A stretch of DNA of 64,000 nucleotides, taken from positions 1 through 64,000 of the forward strand of contig DATAWG010000072.1 in assembly GCA_036267355.1 (NCBI GenBank), in the 5' to 3' direction. This stretch comes from Pirellulales bacterium. Its GTDB lineage: Bacteria; Planctomycetota; Planctomycetia; Pirellulales; DATAWG01. The notes under the pieces are model-generated. The model worked only from the letters and a program-made list of their open reading frames with translations. It was not told the DNA's origin and made no database searches. Made by a program: the position numbers and the translations under genes. Shown piece by piece: positions 1 to 7,595 of this stretch (position 1 is the stretch's first letter; each line of letters begins with the position of its first letter).

Positions 1-6
1 GCCAAC

Positions 7-112
7 GTAGCAGGCACACTCCGTGTGCCGTCTGCCGTCCACTCGCGTGCAACGCGCCCAGCGCGTGCGATGCGCAGCGGAGCGCCGACGGCACACGGAG
101 TGTGCCTGCTAC
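7..112. repeat. Family-1 palindromic element, copy 1
   Basis: A 106-bp element with perfect 26-bp terminal inverted repeats that begin GTAGCAGGCACACTCC. Each terminus contains its own smaller hairpin, GGCACACTCCGTGTGCC (7-bp stem, 3-nt loop). Two hairpins in inverted orientation resemble the architecture of REPIN elements. No transposase is encoded. Confidence 0.85.
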
Positions 113-232
113 GTTACGGACAACACCGCCCAACTCAATCGTGTGCCCCTGGCTCCGCCAGTGAATGGCCAATGTTGCACACGGCAGAAAGATGCCTCTT
201 GCAAACCGAGCCGCTGGGAAACATTCGCCAAC

Positions 233-338
233 GTAGCAGGCACACTCCGTGTGCCGTCTGCCGTCCACTCGCGTGCAACGCGCCCAGCGCGTGCGATGCG
301 CAGCGGAGCGCCGACGGCACACGGAGTGTGCCTGCTAC
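233..338. repeat. Family-1 palindromic element, copy 2
   Basis: A 106-bp copy nearly identical to copy 1, bounded by GTAGCAGG at the left and CCTGCTAC at the right. It is part of the 226-bp tandem array. Confidence 0.85.
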
Positions 339-457
339 GTTACGGACAACACCGCCCAGCTCAATCGCGTGTCCTGGCTCCGCCGGTGAATGGCCAATGT
401 TGCACATGGCAGAAAGATGCCTCTTGCAAACCCGGCCGCTGGGAAGCATTCGCCAAC

Positions 458-563
458 GTAGCAGGCACACTCCGTGTGCCGTCTGCCGTCCATTCGCGTG
501 CAACGCGCCCAGCGCGTGCGATGCGCAGCGGAGCGCCGACGGCACACGGAGTGTGCCTGCTAC
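458..563. repeat. Family-1 palindromic element, copy 3
   Basis: A 106-bp copy whose right end runs into the 3' end of the minus-strand zinc-ribbon gene. The terminal GTAG of the element, read on the minus strand, supplies the last base of the final valine codon and the TAG stop codon of that gene. Confidence 0.85.
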
Positions 564-1267
564 ACTGGCGGCAGGCCCATCACCAGCCGCAGCAGCACCG
601 TCACGACCAAGTAGAAGGCGTAATGCATCACGGCGCTGCCGAATTCCAGATCGAGCGCCGCGTATGCCGCAGTGCCGCCGACGACGAAGAACGGCGGTCC
701 GACAAACAGCCACACCTGCGGACCGCTCAAATAGCCCTTCGCATTGAGAAACGCATACGCGCCCCACAGTCCCGCGTAAACGACGGAACATAACAGAGCA
801 CGGATCCAAAGCGACCGGCCCCGATAGGGCTCGAGTTCGTCGTCGCGCAAAAACGTGTAGCCGGCCAACACCAGCGGCGGCGCCAAGAGCAGCGCTGCGA
901 GCCCCAAGAGGATCGGCGACACGTCCGGCCGCGACAATTCGGCGCCGGTAATCGGATCGGTGGCTCGCGCCGCCGCGTGGCCGAGCATCCATGCCAATCC
1001 CAACGTCACCACGCAAGCGGCCCCGATCGCCACGCCCACATTGGCGGTCAGCCGGGTTTCCTCGCGTTCGATCGGCTTGAGAACGAGCCGGCCCTTGGTG
1101 TCTTTCGCTCCTCCGTAGTCTTCGGGCTCGGCGATTTTGACCTGTTCCGAGGCCTTGGGAATATTGATCAGCGTCTTGCACTTCGGACAAGGACCTTGCT
1201 TCCCGCCGAACTTCTCGCTGACTTGAAAGCGGCTATGGCAGCCGGGGCAAATTATGGCGATCGGCAT
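560..1267 (-). CDS. Zinc-ribbon multi-pass membrane protein, unknown function
   Basis: This 235-residue protein begins with a zinc-ribbon of the MJ0042 type. The first pair is CPGCH near residue 9 and the second is CPKC near residue 27, a likely Zn-binding four-cysteine knuckle. About four to five hydrophobic segments follow from residue 75 to the end, for example around 75-93, 118-135, 153-172 and 183-200. N-terminal zinc ribbons joined to membrane domains are frequent in planctomycetes, and their function is not known. The stop codon TAG lies inside the terminus of the family-1 repeat, so the repeat may have replaced the original end of the gene. ATG start at 1267. No functional assignment is made. 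Confidence 0.75.
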   Translation of the reverse strand: MPIAIICPGCHSRFQVSEKFGGKQGPCPKCKTLINIPKASEQVKIAEPEDYGGAKDTKGRLVLKPIEREETRLTANVGVAIGAACVVTLGLAWMLGHAAARATDPITGAELSRPDVSPILLGLAALLLAPPLVLAGYTFLRDDELEPYRGRSLWIRALLCSVVYAGLWGAYAFLNAKGYLSGPQVWLFVGPPFFVVGGTAAYAALDLEFGSAVMHYAFYLVVTVLLRLVMGLPPV

Positions 1268-1479
1268 CGTCGATGTCGTCGTGGATGACGTTGTGGGAGG
1301 CGGCGTGAGTGGCGAAACAAGCGGCGCTGTTCGGCGCCGGAATCAGCCGCGCGGAAAAGTCGGCAGCTTCGCGGCAGAAGATAGTAGTTTCGATGCGGGA
1401 TGCCGGCAAGTCAAGCGAAACGCAGCTCCGGTGGACCGCAGGCGCCCGACCAATCCGGCCGAGTTTGACTCGGAAATTC

Positions 1480-1917
1480 TTACTTCGCTGGTTTCGGGCT
1501 GCCGTTGGAACTTTGGCCCGCCGGTTCCGCGTCGCGGTTTACGCGCGGGTCGAGGAGCGGCCAGCGGCCGAGCCAATCGAGCAGCGGTTTCGGTGCCAGT
1601 CGCTGCAGATTTCCCAAAAGTGCGCGAGAGGTTGTGCCCTCGTTCGTCGCTGTTTCACAGAACAAGCTCGAGGCGCGATCCTCATGTCCGAGCACCAGAT
1701 CCATGGTGTGGCTCGAATTGATTGCCCGCACGACTCCGCCCGCCCTCGTGGAATCGATCACGACCTGCGGGCCGGCGTCGTCGTTGAGCACCACGAGTTG
1801 CTCGCAAAGAACCCGATGTGCCTCGATCTTTTTGACCATGCCAAATTTGTCGCGCAGCGTAAGCCCCAGCGTCAACAACAACAGCGGATAGACGATCCAG
1901 CGTTCGCGCTCAGTCAT
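1480..1917 (-). CDS. Small membrane-anchored protein of unknown function
   Basis: This predicted 145-residue protein has one hydrophobic N-terminal segment (WIVYPLLLLTLGLTL, residues 7-21) preceded by charged residues, so it is probably anchored with the remainder outside or in the periplasm. The middle section (residues 25-110) is mixed polar and hydrophobic with no motif I recognise. The C-terminus is Pro/Ser/Lys-rich and looks disordered. The ATG at 1917 is the start that keeps the membrane segment. It lies on the same strand as the zinc-ribbon gene and as nadE but is separated from both. Function unknown. Confidence 0.6.
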   Translation of the reverse strand: MTERERWIVYPLLLLTLGLTLRDKFGMVKKIEAHRVLCEQLVVLNDDAGPQVVIDSTRAGGVVRAINSSHTMDLVLGHEDRASSLFCETATNEGTTSRALLGNLQRLAPKPLLDWLGRWPLLDPRVNRDAEPAGQSSNGSPKPAK

Positions 1918-2057
1918 GATCGTAGGACTCCAAAAAATGGGCTATAGGCTCGAGGGGTGGGCGCCATGCCCACGGCTTCGCGTGGGCATGTCGCGGCTCA
2001 CGGCAAATCGTTTCACATGCCCCTCAGGATAGCCGGCATGGAATCGGGCAGCCGGGT

Positions 2058-4103
2058 TTATCGCTTGTTCACATACGCGCGCAGTTCGGCCAGTTCGCGT
2101 TCGAAGCCGCCGGACAGAATCGGGAAGCGGCACCATGTTTTCGGGTCGAGATTCTCGTCGTCGACGTGGAACGATGGGGCATAGCGCTCGCGCTTCCATT
2201 GGTTGCGGCACCAAAGCCGGAAGAACCGTTCGACCCACGCCAACAGTTGCGCGGCTGAATATTGCGGAAAATCGACCTGCACGATCTTGAACACTTCCAG
2301 CGGACTTCGCTTGTCGCGAATTGCCGCCCGTTCGATGGCATCGAGCAATTCGTAGGGCATCAGATCCGCTTCGTCGGTCTGCCCCGCGGCGCTTGGGCGG
2401 AGCTCGGCGGTCGGCTGTTGCTGGTTCACGGCCGAAAGGGCCACCAGCGGACCGATCCCCTCGGGACCTTGCGCTTCATACCACGCGAGCCAGCGGCGCA
2501 AGAAAGCCTTGTCGATGCCGGCGATCGGGCTGATGCCGCCCGACGTGTCGCCATCCATCGTGGCATATCCGACCGCGGCTTCGCTGCGATTGCTCGTGGC
2601 CACGAGCAGCGCTCCGCGCACGTTGGCCAGCAGCCACACGCTCGGCGCCCGCACCCGGGCCTGGATGTTTTGCAGCGCCAGATCGTCGGTTTCCCAATCG
2701 AGCGGCCGCCCCTCGGCCTGCGAGCCGAGCGCGATATATTGCTGCACGAGCGCATCGACGTCGAATTCGATGAAATCCGTCCCGAGCGCCTCGGCCACGC
2801 CGCGGGCCGCGCTGCGCGTGACATTGCCGCTATTGCGCGTCGATTGATAGACGCACGTGAGCAGGCGATGAATCCACTGCCGCGCGTCGGGGACTGGCTC
2901 CATTTCCGATGCCTGGTGAGGAAATGGTGCCCGTCCCCCTTCGCGCGCTGCGTCGCCCTGAAGTATATATTCCACCCGCTTCGCAAACTCCAGCAACCCA
3001 AGCTCGGCAACACCGAATTGCACGGCCGCGGCGATCAAGCACGACACGGCTGCCGAATCGGCTCCGCCGCTGAGCGACACGACGAATCCGCGCGACCGGC
3101 TTTTGCGCAGGTAGTCGAACAGCGCCAGCGCGATTGCCCGGGTGAATTCTTCTTCCTTCACGCTGGCGCCGAGTTCCCAGGCCGCGTGGCGATCGAGCGT
3201 CGGCTCGAACTCCTGCGTTGGATAGGAAAACGGCGATTGAATGCAATTCGCTTCGGCGTCGGAAAACTCGGGGGCGAAACTGCCGCTACGCGCCCGTGCC
3301 ATCCGCGTCGCGTCGATATCGACCAGGGCCGTCGTCAGGCCGACTTCGGCGAACGAGAATCGCGGCCCGGCGGCGAGCAATTGCCCGGCCGTGGCGATCA
3401 GCGCTCCGCCGTCGTAAATGGCGCGACCCGCTTCGTTGCCCAACAGGTTTGCATAAACATAGCTGACCGCGAAGGCTCGCGAACCTTCGAGCACGAATCG
3501 CCGTCGCACCTCCGCCTTGGCAAATGCGAAGTGGCTGGCGCTGGGATTCAAGATGACGTCGACTCCGCGGCGGGCCAGTTCGCTTCCCGGACGGTTGGCC
3601 ACCCACGCATCTTCGCAAATCTCAAAGCCGATCTTGATGCCGCCGACGTCGAAATAAATATCCCCCAACGGGTATTCCTGATTCTGAACGATCGCACTCG
3701 CCCGCCGGCCCACCGGCCAAGGTTTGAACCATCGCGGCTCGTAATGGATGCCGTCGCCGGCCAGGAACCGTTTGGCGGTGAAACCCAGAATTCGGCCGTC
3801 GGCCACAAGACATGCCGTGTTGTAAAGCGCGTTGTTGTGCAATAGCGGCAAGCCAAGCGAAACGACGAGCCCTTGCGTGGCGGGCAGGATTTCGCCCAAT
3901 AGCGTCAGCGCCATTCGCTGCACGGCGGGCGAAAGAAACGCGTCTTCGCAGCCGTAGCCGCTGATGCACAGCTCGGGCAAGCAGAGCACGCTTACCCGCT
4001 GTTCTCGGGCCGCGCGGATCGCAGCCAGAATATGCGATTTATTCGAATCCCAGGCCAACGGGGTCTGATTGAGAACGGCGGCGCCGACTTTAAGCAACTG
4101 CAT
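2058..4103 (-). CDS. nadE: Glutamine-dependent NAD(+) synthetase
   Basis: This enzyme catalyses the last step of NAD biosynthesis, amidation of nicotinic acid adenine dinucleotide with ammonia released from glutamine, using ATP. The 681-residue product has the two-domain layout of glutamine-dependent enzymes. The N-terminal nitrilase-type glutaminase (about 1-280) shows the catalytic triad Glu44 (LPELCISGYG), Lys111 (FTAKRF) and Cys163 (FEICEDAW). The C-terminal synthetase domain carries the ATP-pyrophosphatase P-loop SGGADS at 345-350 and the conserved segment LLVATSNRSEAAVGY. ATG at 4103 is chosen because the glutaminase fold starts immediately after it; the 40 upstream in-frame codons are Arg/Pro-rich and lack family similarity. 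Length is normal for bacterial two-domain NadE. The gene stands alone. Confidence 0.95.
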   Translation of the reverse strand: MQLLKVGAAVLNQTPLAWDSNKSHILAAIRAAREQRVSVLCLPELCISGYGCEDAFLSPAVQRMALTLLGEILPATQGLVVSLGLPLLHNNALYNTACLVADGRILGFTAKRFLAGDGIHYEPRWFKPWPVGRRASAIVQNQEYPLGDIYFDVGGIKIGFEICEDAWVANRPGSELARRGVDVILNPSASHFAFAKAEVRRRFVLEGSRAFAVSYVYANLLGNEAGRAIYDGGALIATAGQLLAAGPRFSFAEVGLTTALVDIDATRMARARSGSFAPEFSDAEANCIQSPFSYPTQEFEPTLDRHAAWELGASVKEEEFTRAIALALFDYLRKSRSRGFVVSLSGGADSAAVSCLIAAAVQFGVAELGLLEFAKRVEYILQGDAAREGGRAPFPHQASEMEPVPDARQWIHRLLTCVYQSTRNSGNVTRSAARGVAEALGTDFIEFDVDALVQQYIALGSQAEGRPLDWETDDLALQNIQARVRAPSVWLLANVRGALLVATSNRSEAAVGYATMDGDTSGGISPIAGIDKAFLRRWLAWYEAQGPEGIGPLVALSAVNQQQPTAELRPSAAGQTDEADLMPYELLDAIERAAIRDKRSPLEVFKIVQVDFPQYSAAQLLAWVERFFRLWCRNQWKRERYAPSFHVDDENLDPKTWCRFPILSGGFERELAELRAYVNKR

Positions 4104-4266
4104 AGCGACCAGTTTAGCCTCTAAGCCCGCCGCCCGCCAACGCGAGGGCCGGACGAACGCGGAGGATGCAGGCCCACGCGGAGTCGCGGAGACACGGCGG
4201 AGCAAGCGAGGTGACGGCGGCAATACTCGTCATCAAACCGTCGCGGCGATCGGCTATTATCTGCCG

Positions 4267-4425
4267 ATGCGAATTCCGAAAATGCGATTCGGCTTGCGGG
4301 CGCTGCTCGTTGTGGTCGCCATGCTCGGAATTTCGTGCGCGTATTTTTGCGCGAAGCGGAAACCGTGCGAGAACGGAGAGCCTGGCTTGCCTCGGGGGGT
4401 CGAGACTTTCGCATGTCTTTCATGA
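4267..4425 (+). pseudogene. Remnant of a planctomycete short membrane-anchored protein
   Basis: The first 30 residues (MRFGLRALLVVVAMLGISC after a 5-residue lead) match the typical opening of a large group of planctomycete proteins: a short basic stretch, then a single hydrophobic helix. Soon after the helix the frame runs into an improbable sequence and stops at 52 codons. A different frame continues from about 4345 with a charged segment (REAETVRERRAWLASGG), which is what such proteins usually carry after the helix. A one-base deletion near the T-run at 4343-4347 would explain this. It could also be a genuine short peptide; the call is tentative. Confidence 0.3.
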
Positions 4426-4560
4426 CGCAGTCGATCGACGTACTTCGCCATTTCGGCTGGCCGACCACTCCAAGGAACCATCCCCGCTTCGCCGATGGCT
4501 TGGCGACAAGCCCCAGCCGTACCTTGTGTTCGAAACTTCCGAGTCGGCACCGGAAATCAC

Positions 4561-4660
4561 AACCGCGGCATCGAACACAAGCCCGAAGCGTTAGCGAGGA
4601 AGCGCCGCAACCGCGGCATCGAACACAAGCCCGAAGCGTTAGCGAGGAAGCGCCGCAACG
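4561..4660. repeat. 48-bp tandem duplication containing the family-2 core
   Basis: A 48-bp unit starting AACCGCGGCATCGAACAC occurs at 4561-4608 and again at 4609-4656, followed by a partial third start. Each unit contains AGCCCGAAGCGTTAGCGAGG, the same core found at the ends of the larger family-2 elements at 9.1, 53.1 and 61.6 kb. It looks like a fragment of that family that has duplicated in place. Confidence 0.85.
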
Positions 4661-4916
4661 GCGGCATCGTCTCGCTGCAGGCGGCAAAGCCGCATGCACA
4701 TTCGACTGATGCCTTCGTGAGGCCGACTCGCAATGGAGCGCATCCTTGCTTACGCTTCGGACTACGCTACCTAAGCACACTCCTTCCCAGAAGCGGACTA
4801 TATATCATCCCGGCCTTCCTCGACCACTAACCGCAGTTCCTGCCGTCTCCTCCACCGTCTCCGCGACTCACCGTGAAAATGCTTTCTCTCTGCGTCGGCT
4901 GGGAGAAGAGCGGCTC

Positions 4917-5513
4917 CTATTCCTCCAACAATTCTTGCAGCTTGGCCAAGCTGCGAGTGAGCATTACTCGGATCGCGCCATCGGTTTTTTCCAGCCGCTG
5001 GGCAATTTCCTTCGAGGGCAGACCTTCGAGATACCGCAATCGCAGCGCCGTGCGCTGGTCTTCCGGCAGCGATTCGAGGGCCGCCAGCAGGCGAATCTGC
5101 CGCTGATCGCGTGAAAATGCCTGGCTGGCGGTCGTCATGCTGGCCACGAGCAAATCCACAAGCCCGCCCCCTTGCGAGTCGACCCCGGCATCCATCGACC
5201 GCTCGCGGCCGGCGCTTCGCTTTTGGCTGCCGAAGAAACGGCGATGCGCGTCGATGATTCGCCGCTCGGCGATTTGGCAAAGCCAGCCAAATGGATCTCG
5301 CTTGCTGAAATCGATCTCGGCCGCCGAGCGAATCGCGTCGGCATTGACTTCTTGCACGAGGTCTTCCGCCTCGATCTTGCACCGCAGCGCCATGCCCAAG
5401 CGGCGCTCGATATAAGCCGACAGTGCCGGTCGCCGGGCCAGCAGCCAATCGCCGAGCGCATCGCGGTCGCTCGCGGCAAACCGATCGATGAATTTTTGGT
5501 CTGCTTCGGTCAT
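4917..5513 (-). CDS. ECF-type RNA polymerase sigma factor
   Basis: A 198-residue sigma-70 family factor of the extracytoplasmic-function size class, which directs RNA polymerase to a specific promoter set. Region 2 (about residues 30-85) includes the helix ending EAEDLVQEVNADA, where the core-binding DLVQEV signature is clear, followed by FGWLCQIAERRIIDAHR. Region 4 (about 140-195) holds the helix-turn-helix LEGLPSKEIAQRLEKTDGAI followed by VMLTRSLAKLQELL. Region 3 is replaced by a short linker, as expected. The ATG at 5513 is preferred over an upstream TTG at 5528; neither has a strong ribosome-binding site. No obvious anti-sigma gene lies next to it, so the controlling signal is unknown. 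Confidence 0.88.
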   Translation of the reverse strand: MTEADQKFIDRFAASDRDALGDWLLARRPALSAYIERRLGMALRCKIEAEDLVQEVNADAIRSAAEIDFSKRDPFGWLCQIAERRIIDAHRRFFGSQKRSAGRERSMDAGVDSQGGGLVDLLVASMTTASQAFSRDQRQIRLLAALESLPEDQRTALRLRYLEGLPSKEIAQRLEKTDGAIRVMLTRSLAKLQELLEE

Positions 5514-5737
5514 GGCGAGAGCGTTCAAGTTTCAGTGGCCGACGATTTCTTGAACCATCCTAACGGCTGACAGCGCGGAAGCGAAACGCAAAAACCGCCG
5601 GGCCACCCTTCGCTGGAAGATCCCAGCGATCGGGCGGCCCGGCGGAAGCGACATTGGAAGCGGCAACGACCGGTAAATTCGGCTTCGATGGATGCGTAAT
5701 GCACGCCGTCCGGAGTTTGCTCGCCCGCAATCCACGC

Positions 5738-6196
5738 TTACTTTCGGCCATGCCCACCGTGCGAGTGGCCGCCACGGCTCATCCCGCCGCGGTAGGAGAC
5801 ACCGTGGCCGCGGTAGCTGCGATTGTATTTCCGGCAAAGGTCATACCCGCCCTCGCAACCGGGCACGTAGCCGCAACCGGCGTCGCACGTCGGCTGGCAA
5901 CCGGAATCGGGGGCCATGGCCGCCGGCGCCGATTCAACCTCGCTGCCGCAACCACAGCCACAGCCATTGTCGAAGCAATAGTTCGGGTAGTACCGATAGC
6001 GCCAATCGTTGCGGCGATTGCGATAATCGACGCGATGGTTTCGATGGTCCTTCGAGCCCATGTGCTTGCCACTATGGCTGTGACCACTGCTGTGGCCGCC
6101 GCCATGCCCTTTGGCTTGGGCAGCCGGCGTGCTGACCAACAAAGCGAGCCCCAACACCACACACCCGGCGGTCGCGACGCGAATCAAACGAGACAT
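5738..6196 (-). CDS. Secreted Gly/His/Cys-rich small protein
   Basis: The 152-residue product begins with a clear signal peptide: basic start, hydrophobic core AGCVVLGLALLVS, and a cleavage site near AQA-KG at residues 27-29. The mature part opens with a His/Gly-rich stretch (GHGGGHSSGHSHSGKH), continues with a Tyr/Arg/Asn-rich section, then a cysteine cluster (CFDNGCGCGCGS and later spaced cysteines), and ends in another Gly/His tail. Such composition suggests metal binding or a cross-linked surface role, but this is inference from composition only. A good Shine-Dalgarno AAAGGA precedes the ATG at 6196. No family recognised. Confidence 0.7.
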   Translation of the reverse strand: MSRLIRVATAGCVVLGLALLVSTPAAQAKGHGGGHSSGHSHSGKHMGSKDHRNHRVDYRNRRNDWRYRYYPNYCFDNGCGCGCGSEVESAPAAMAPDSGCQPTCDAGCGYVPGCEGGYDLCRKYNRSYRGHGVSYRGGMSRGGHSHGGHGRK

Positions 6197-6426
6197 GGCA
6201 ACGTCCTTTCAAAACTGAGTTCATTTGCTCCTTTTGAGCGGCCGACACTGGCCGTCTCACTCTCTTTGCAGAGCGTGAAGCCGCGGGCGTTGTTACAAAA
6301 CAAATTTGGACGGCCGATCGTCGGCGTGCCGCCGGCCGACCGACCGTTCGACGCGGCGCCGGGAAGTGGCCCGCGATTGGCAAGTCGCCCACCCGCCGGC
6401 GAAATCCGCATAGCGCCGTACGTTGT

Positions 6427-6558
6427 TGTAGGCACGCTCCGTGTGCCGTCCGCACGCCGCACTGCGTTCACTCCGCGGTGTGCCTCCTCGTGTTGCACGG
6501 CCCGGCGCCGCGCCGCGCGCGTGTCCCGCCGCAAACGGCACACGAAGGTGCCTGCAAC
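6427..6558. repeat. Divergent family-1 palindromic element
   Basis: The left end GTAGGCACGCTCCGTGTGCC and the right end GGCACACGAAGGTGCCTGC are degenerate versions of the family-1 termini. About 90 bp of unrelated sequence lies between them. It fills most of the gap between the secreted protein at 6196 and the kinase gene at 6651. Boundaries are approximate. Confidence 0.65.
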
Positions 6559-6650
6559 GTAAGGATGGGATAGAATATCTGTGGACCGGGAATTGCACGG
6601 TGGCAGTGATCCCGATTGCGCGCCGCTCCAAAAACGGCAGGAGATATTTC

Positions 6651-7502
6651 ATGCAAATCGCCGCGGATAAACGGGTCGATGAGCAGGTAGACAGGCAAGC
6701 CGATAAGCAACCAGGCACCGCCGATTCCAACGGCGGCCCGGCAGCCGCGAAATTCACGCTGGCCCTCGATATCGGCGGCACCGGGCTGAAAGCTTCGGTG
6801 CTCGACGAGCAGGGAAACATGGTGACCGACAAATCGCACCTTCCCACGCCGCACCCCTGTCCGCCCGAAGTGTTCATGAATTTACTCGACAAATTGATCG
6901 CGCCGTTGCGATCGTACGACCGGGTGTCGGCCGGATTCCCGGGCGTGGTGCGAAAGGGACGTATTCTGACGGCGCCGAATCTCGATCCGAAGGGTTGGGC
7001 CGGCTTCGACCTGGCGACCGCGCTCAGCCAGAAATTGGGCAAGCCGGCCAAAGTGAAAAACGACGCCGATCTGCAAGGTCTCGGCGCGATTCGCGGCGAA
7101 GGCATTGAAATGGTCGTCACCCTTGGCACCGGAGTCGGCACGTCGCTCTTCGAAGATGGCTGGATCGCGCCGCATCTCGAATTTGCCCACCATCCGTTTC
7201 GCAAAGGTGAAACGTATGAGGAGCAACTTGGCGAAGCGGCCCTGAATCGGGTCGGGAAAAAGAAATGGAATCGCCGGCTGCGCAGGGCCATCGCCGTATT
7301 GCGGGCCCTGACCACGTTCAACCACCTCTATCTCGGCGGCGGCAATTCGCGGAAAATTGATTTCGAACTCCAGCCCGATGTCGAAATCGTGTCGAACGAT
7401 TTCGGTATGCGCGGCGGCATTTGGCTCTGGCGACGCGACCGCGGACTGATGGGCCGCGAACCGGAATCCAATCCGAACGTCGCAAAAGCCAACGGAGATT
7501 GA
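6651..7502 (+). CDS. ppgK: ROK-family polyphosphate glucokinase-like sugar kinase
   Basis: Probable glucokinase of the polyphosphate-dependent (PPGK) branch of the ROK family, which phosphorylates glucose to glucose-6-phosphate using polyphosphate and often ATP. The 283-residue length fits PPGK. The phosphate-binding loop DIGGTGLKASVLDEQGN follows a 35-residue polar N-terminal extension. The segments VKNDADLQGLGA and VTLGTGVGTSLF match the catalytic Asp region and second phosphate loop of PPGK, and the zinc cluster of classical ROK kinases is absent. ATG at 6651 has GGCAGGAGAT upstream as ribosome-binding site. It sits away from the trehalose/glycogen island at 20-34 kb but could consume its glucose. 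The exact phosphate donor cannot be told from sequence. Confidence 0.82.
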   Translation: MQIAADKRVDEQVDRQADKQPGTADSNGGPAAAKFTLALDIGGTGLKASVLDEQGNMVTDKSHLPTPHPCPPEVFMNLLDKLIAPLRSYDRVSAGFPGVVRKGRILTAPNLDPKGWAGFDLATALSQKLGKPAKVKNDADLQGLGAIRGEGIEMVVTLGTGVGTSLFEDGWIAPHLEFAHHPFRKGETYEEQLGEAALNRVGKKKWNRRLRRAIAVLRALTTFNHLYLGGGNSRKIDFELQPDVEIVSNDFGMRGGIWLWRRDRGLMGREPESNPNVAKANGD

Positions 7503-7595
7503 AAAACTGGAATTGTCGGGCGGCAATCGACGAGCCAATTGACAAGGCGTAATTCAAGGACCGCAGTCGATCGAACCGCAACGAGGAGATTCGCC

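Larger units (their letters stand above)
1..457. repeat. Tandem direct repeat, unit about 226 bp
   Basis: The block starting GCCAACGTAGCAGG at position 1 recurs at 227 and 452, giving periods of 226 and 225 bp with few differences. Each unit holds one 106-bp family-1 palindromic element followed by a spacer of about 120 bp. The spacer contains CTGGCTCCGCCAGTG or CTGGCTCCGCCGGTG. The array may continue beyond the left edge of the window. No gene is supported here; open frames across it are repetitive low-complexity translations of the palindromes. Confidence 0.9.
4104..4916. other. Gene-poor stretch with decayed sequence and repeats
   Basis: About 800 bp without an intact gene. It holds a broken membrane-protein start (4267 onward), a simple region of CGCGGAG-type words at 4160-4210, and a 48-bp tandem duplication at 4561-4656. 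The remainder up to the sigma-factor gene is not recognised. Confidence 0.6.

Noticed and set aside
23-793. Open frames of 240-256 codons across the left repeat array
   Set aside because: They consist of repeated translations of the 226-bp unit (CACYV/SVPAT-like words) and contain no domain; the palindromic DNA explains them.
2262-3845. 527-codon plus-strand frame opposite nadE
   Set aside because: Its composition is His/Arg/Gly-rich and it mirrors a strongly supported NAD synthetase on the other strand; long antisense frames are expected at this GC content.
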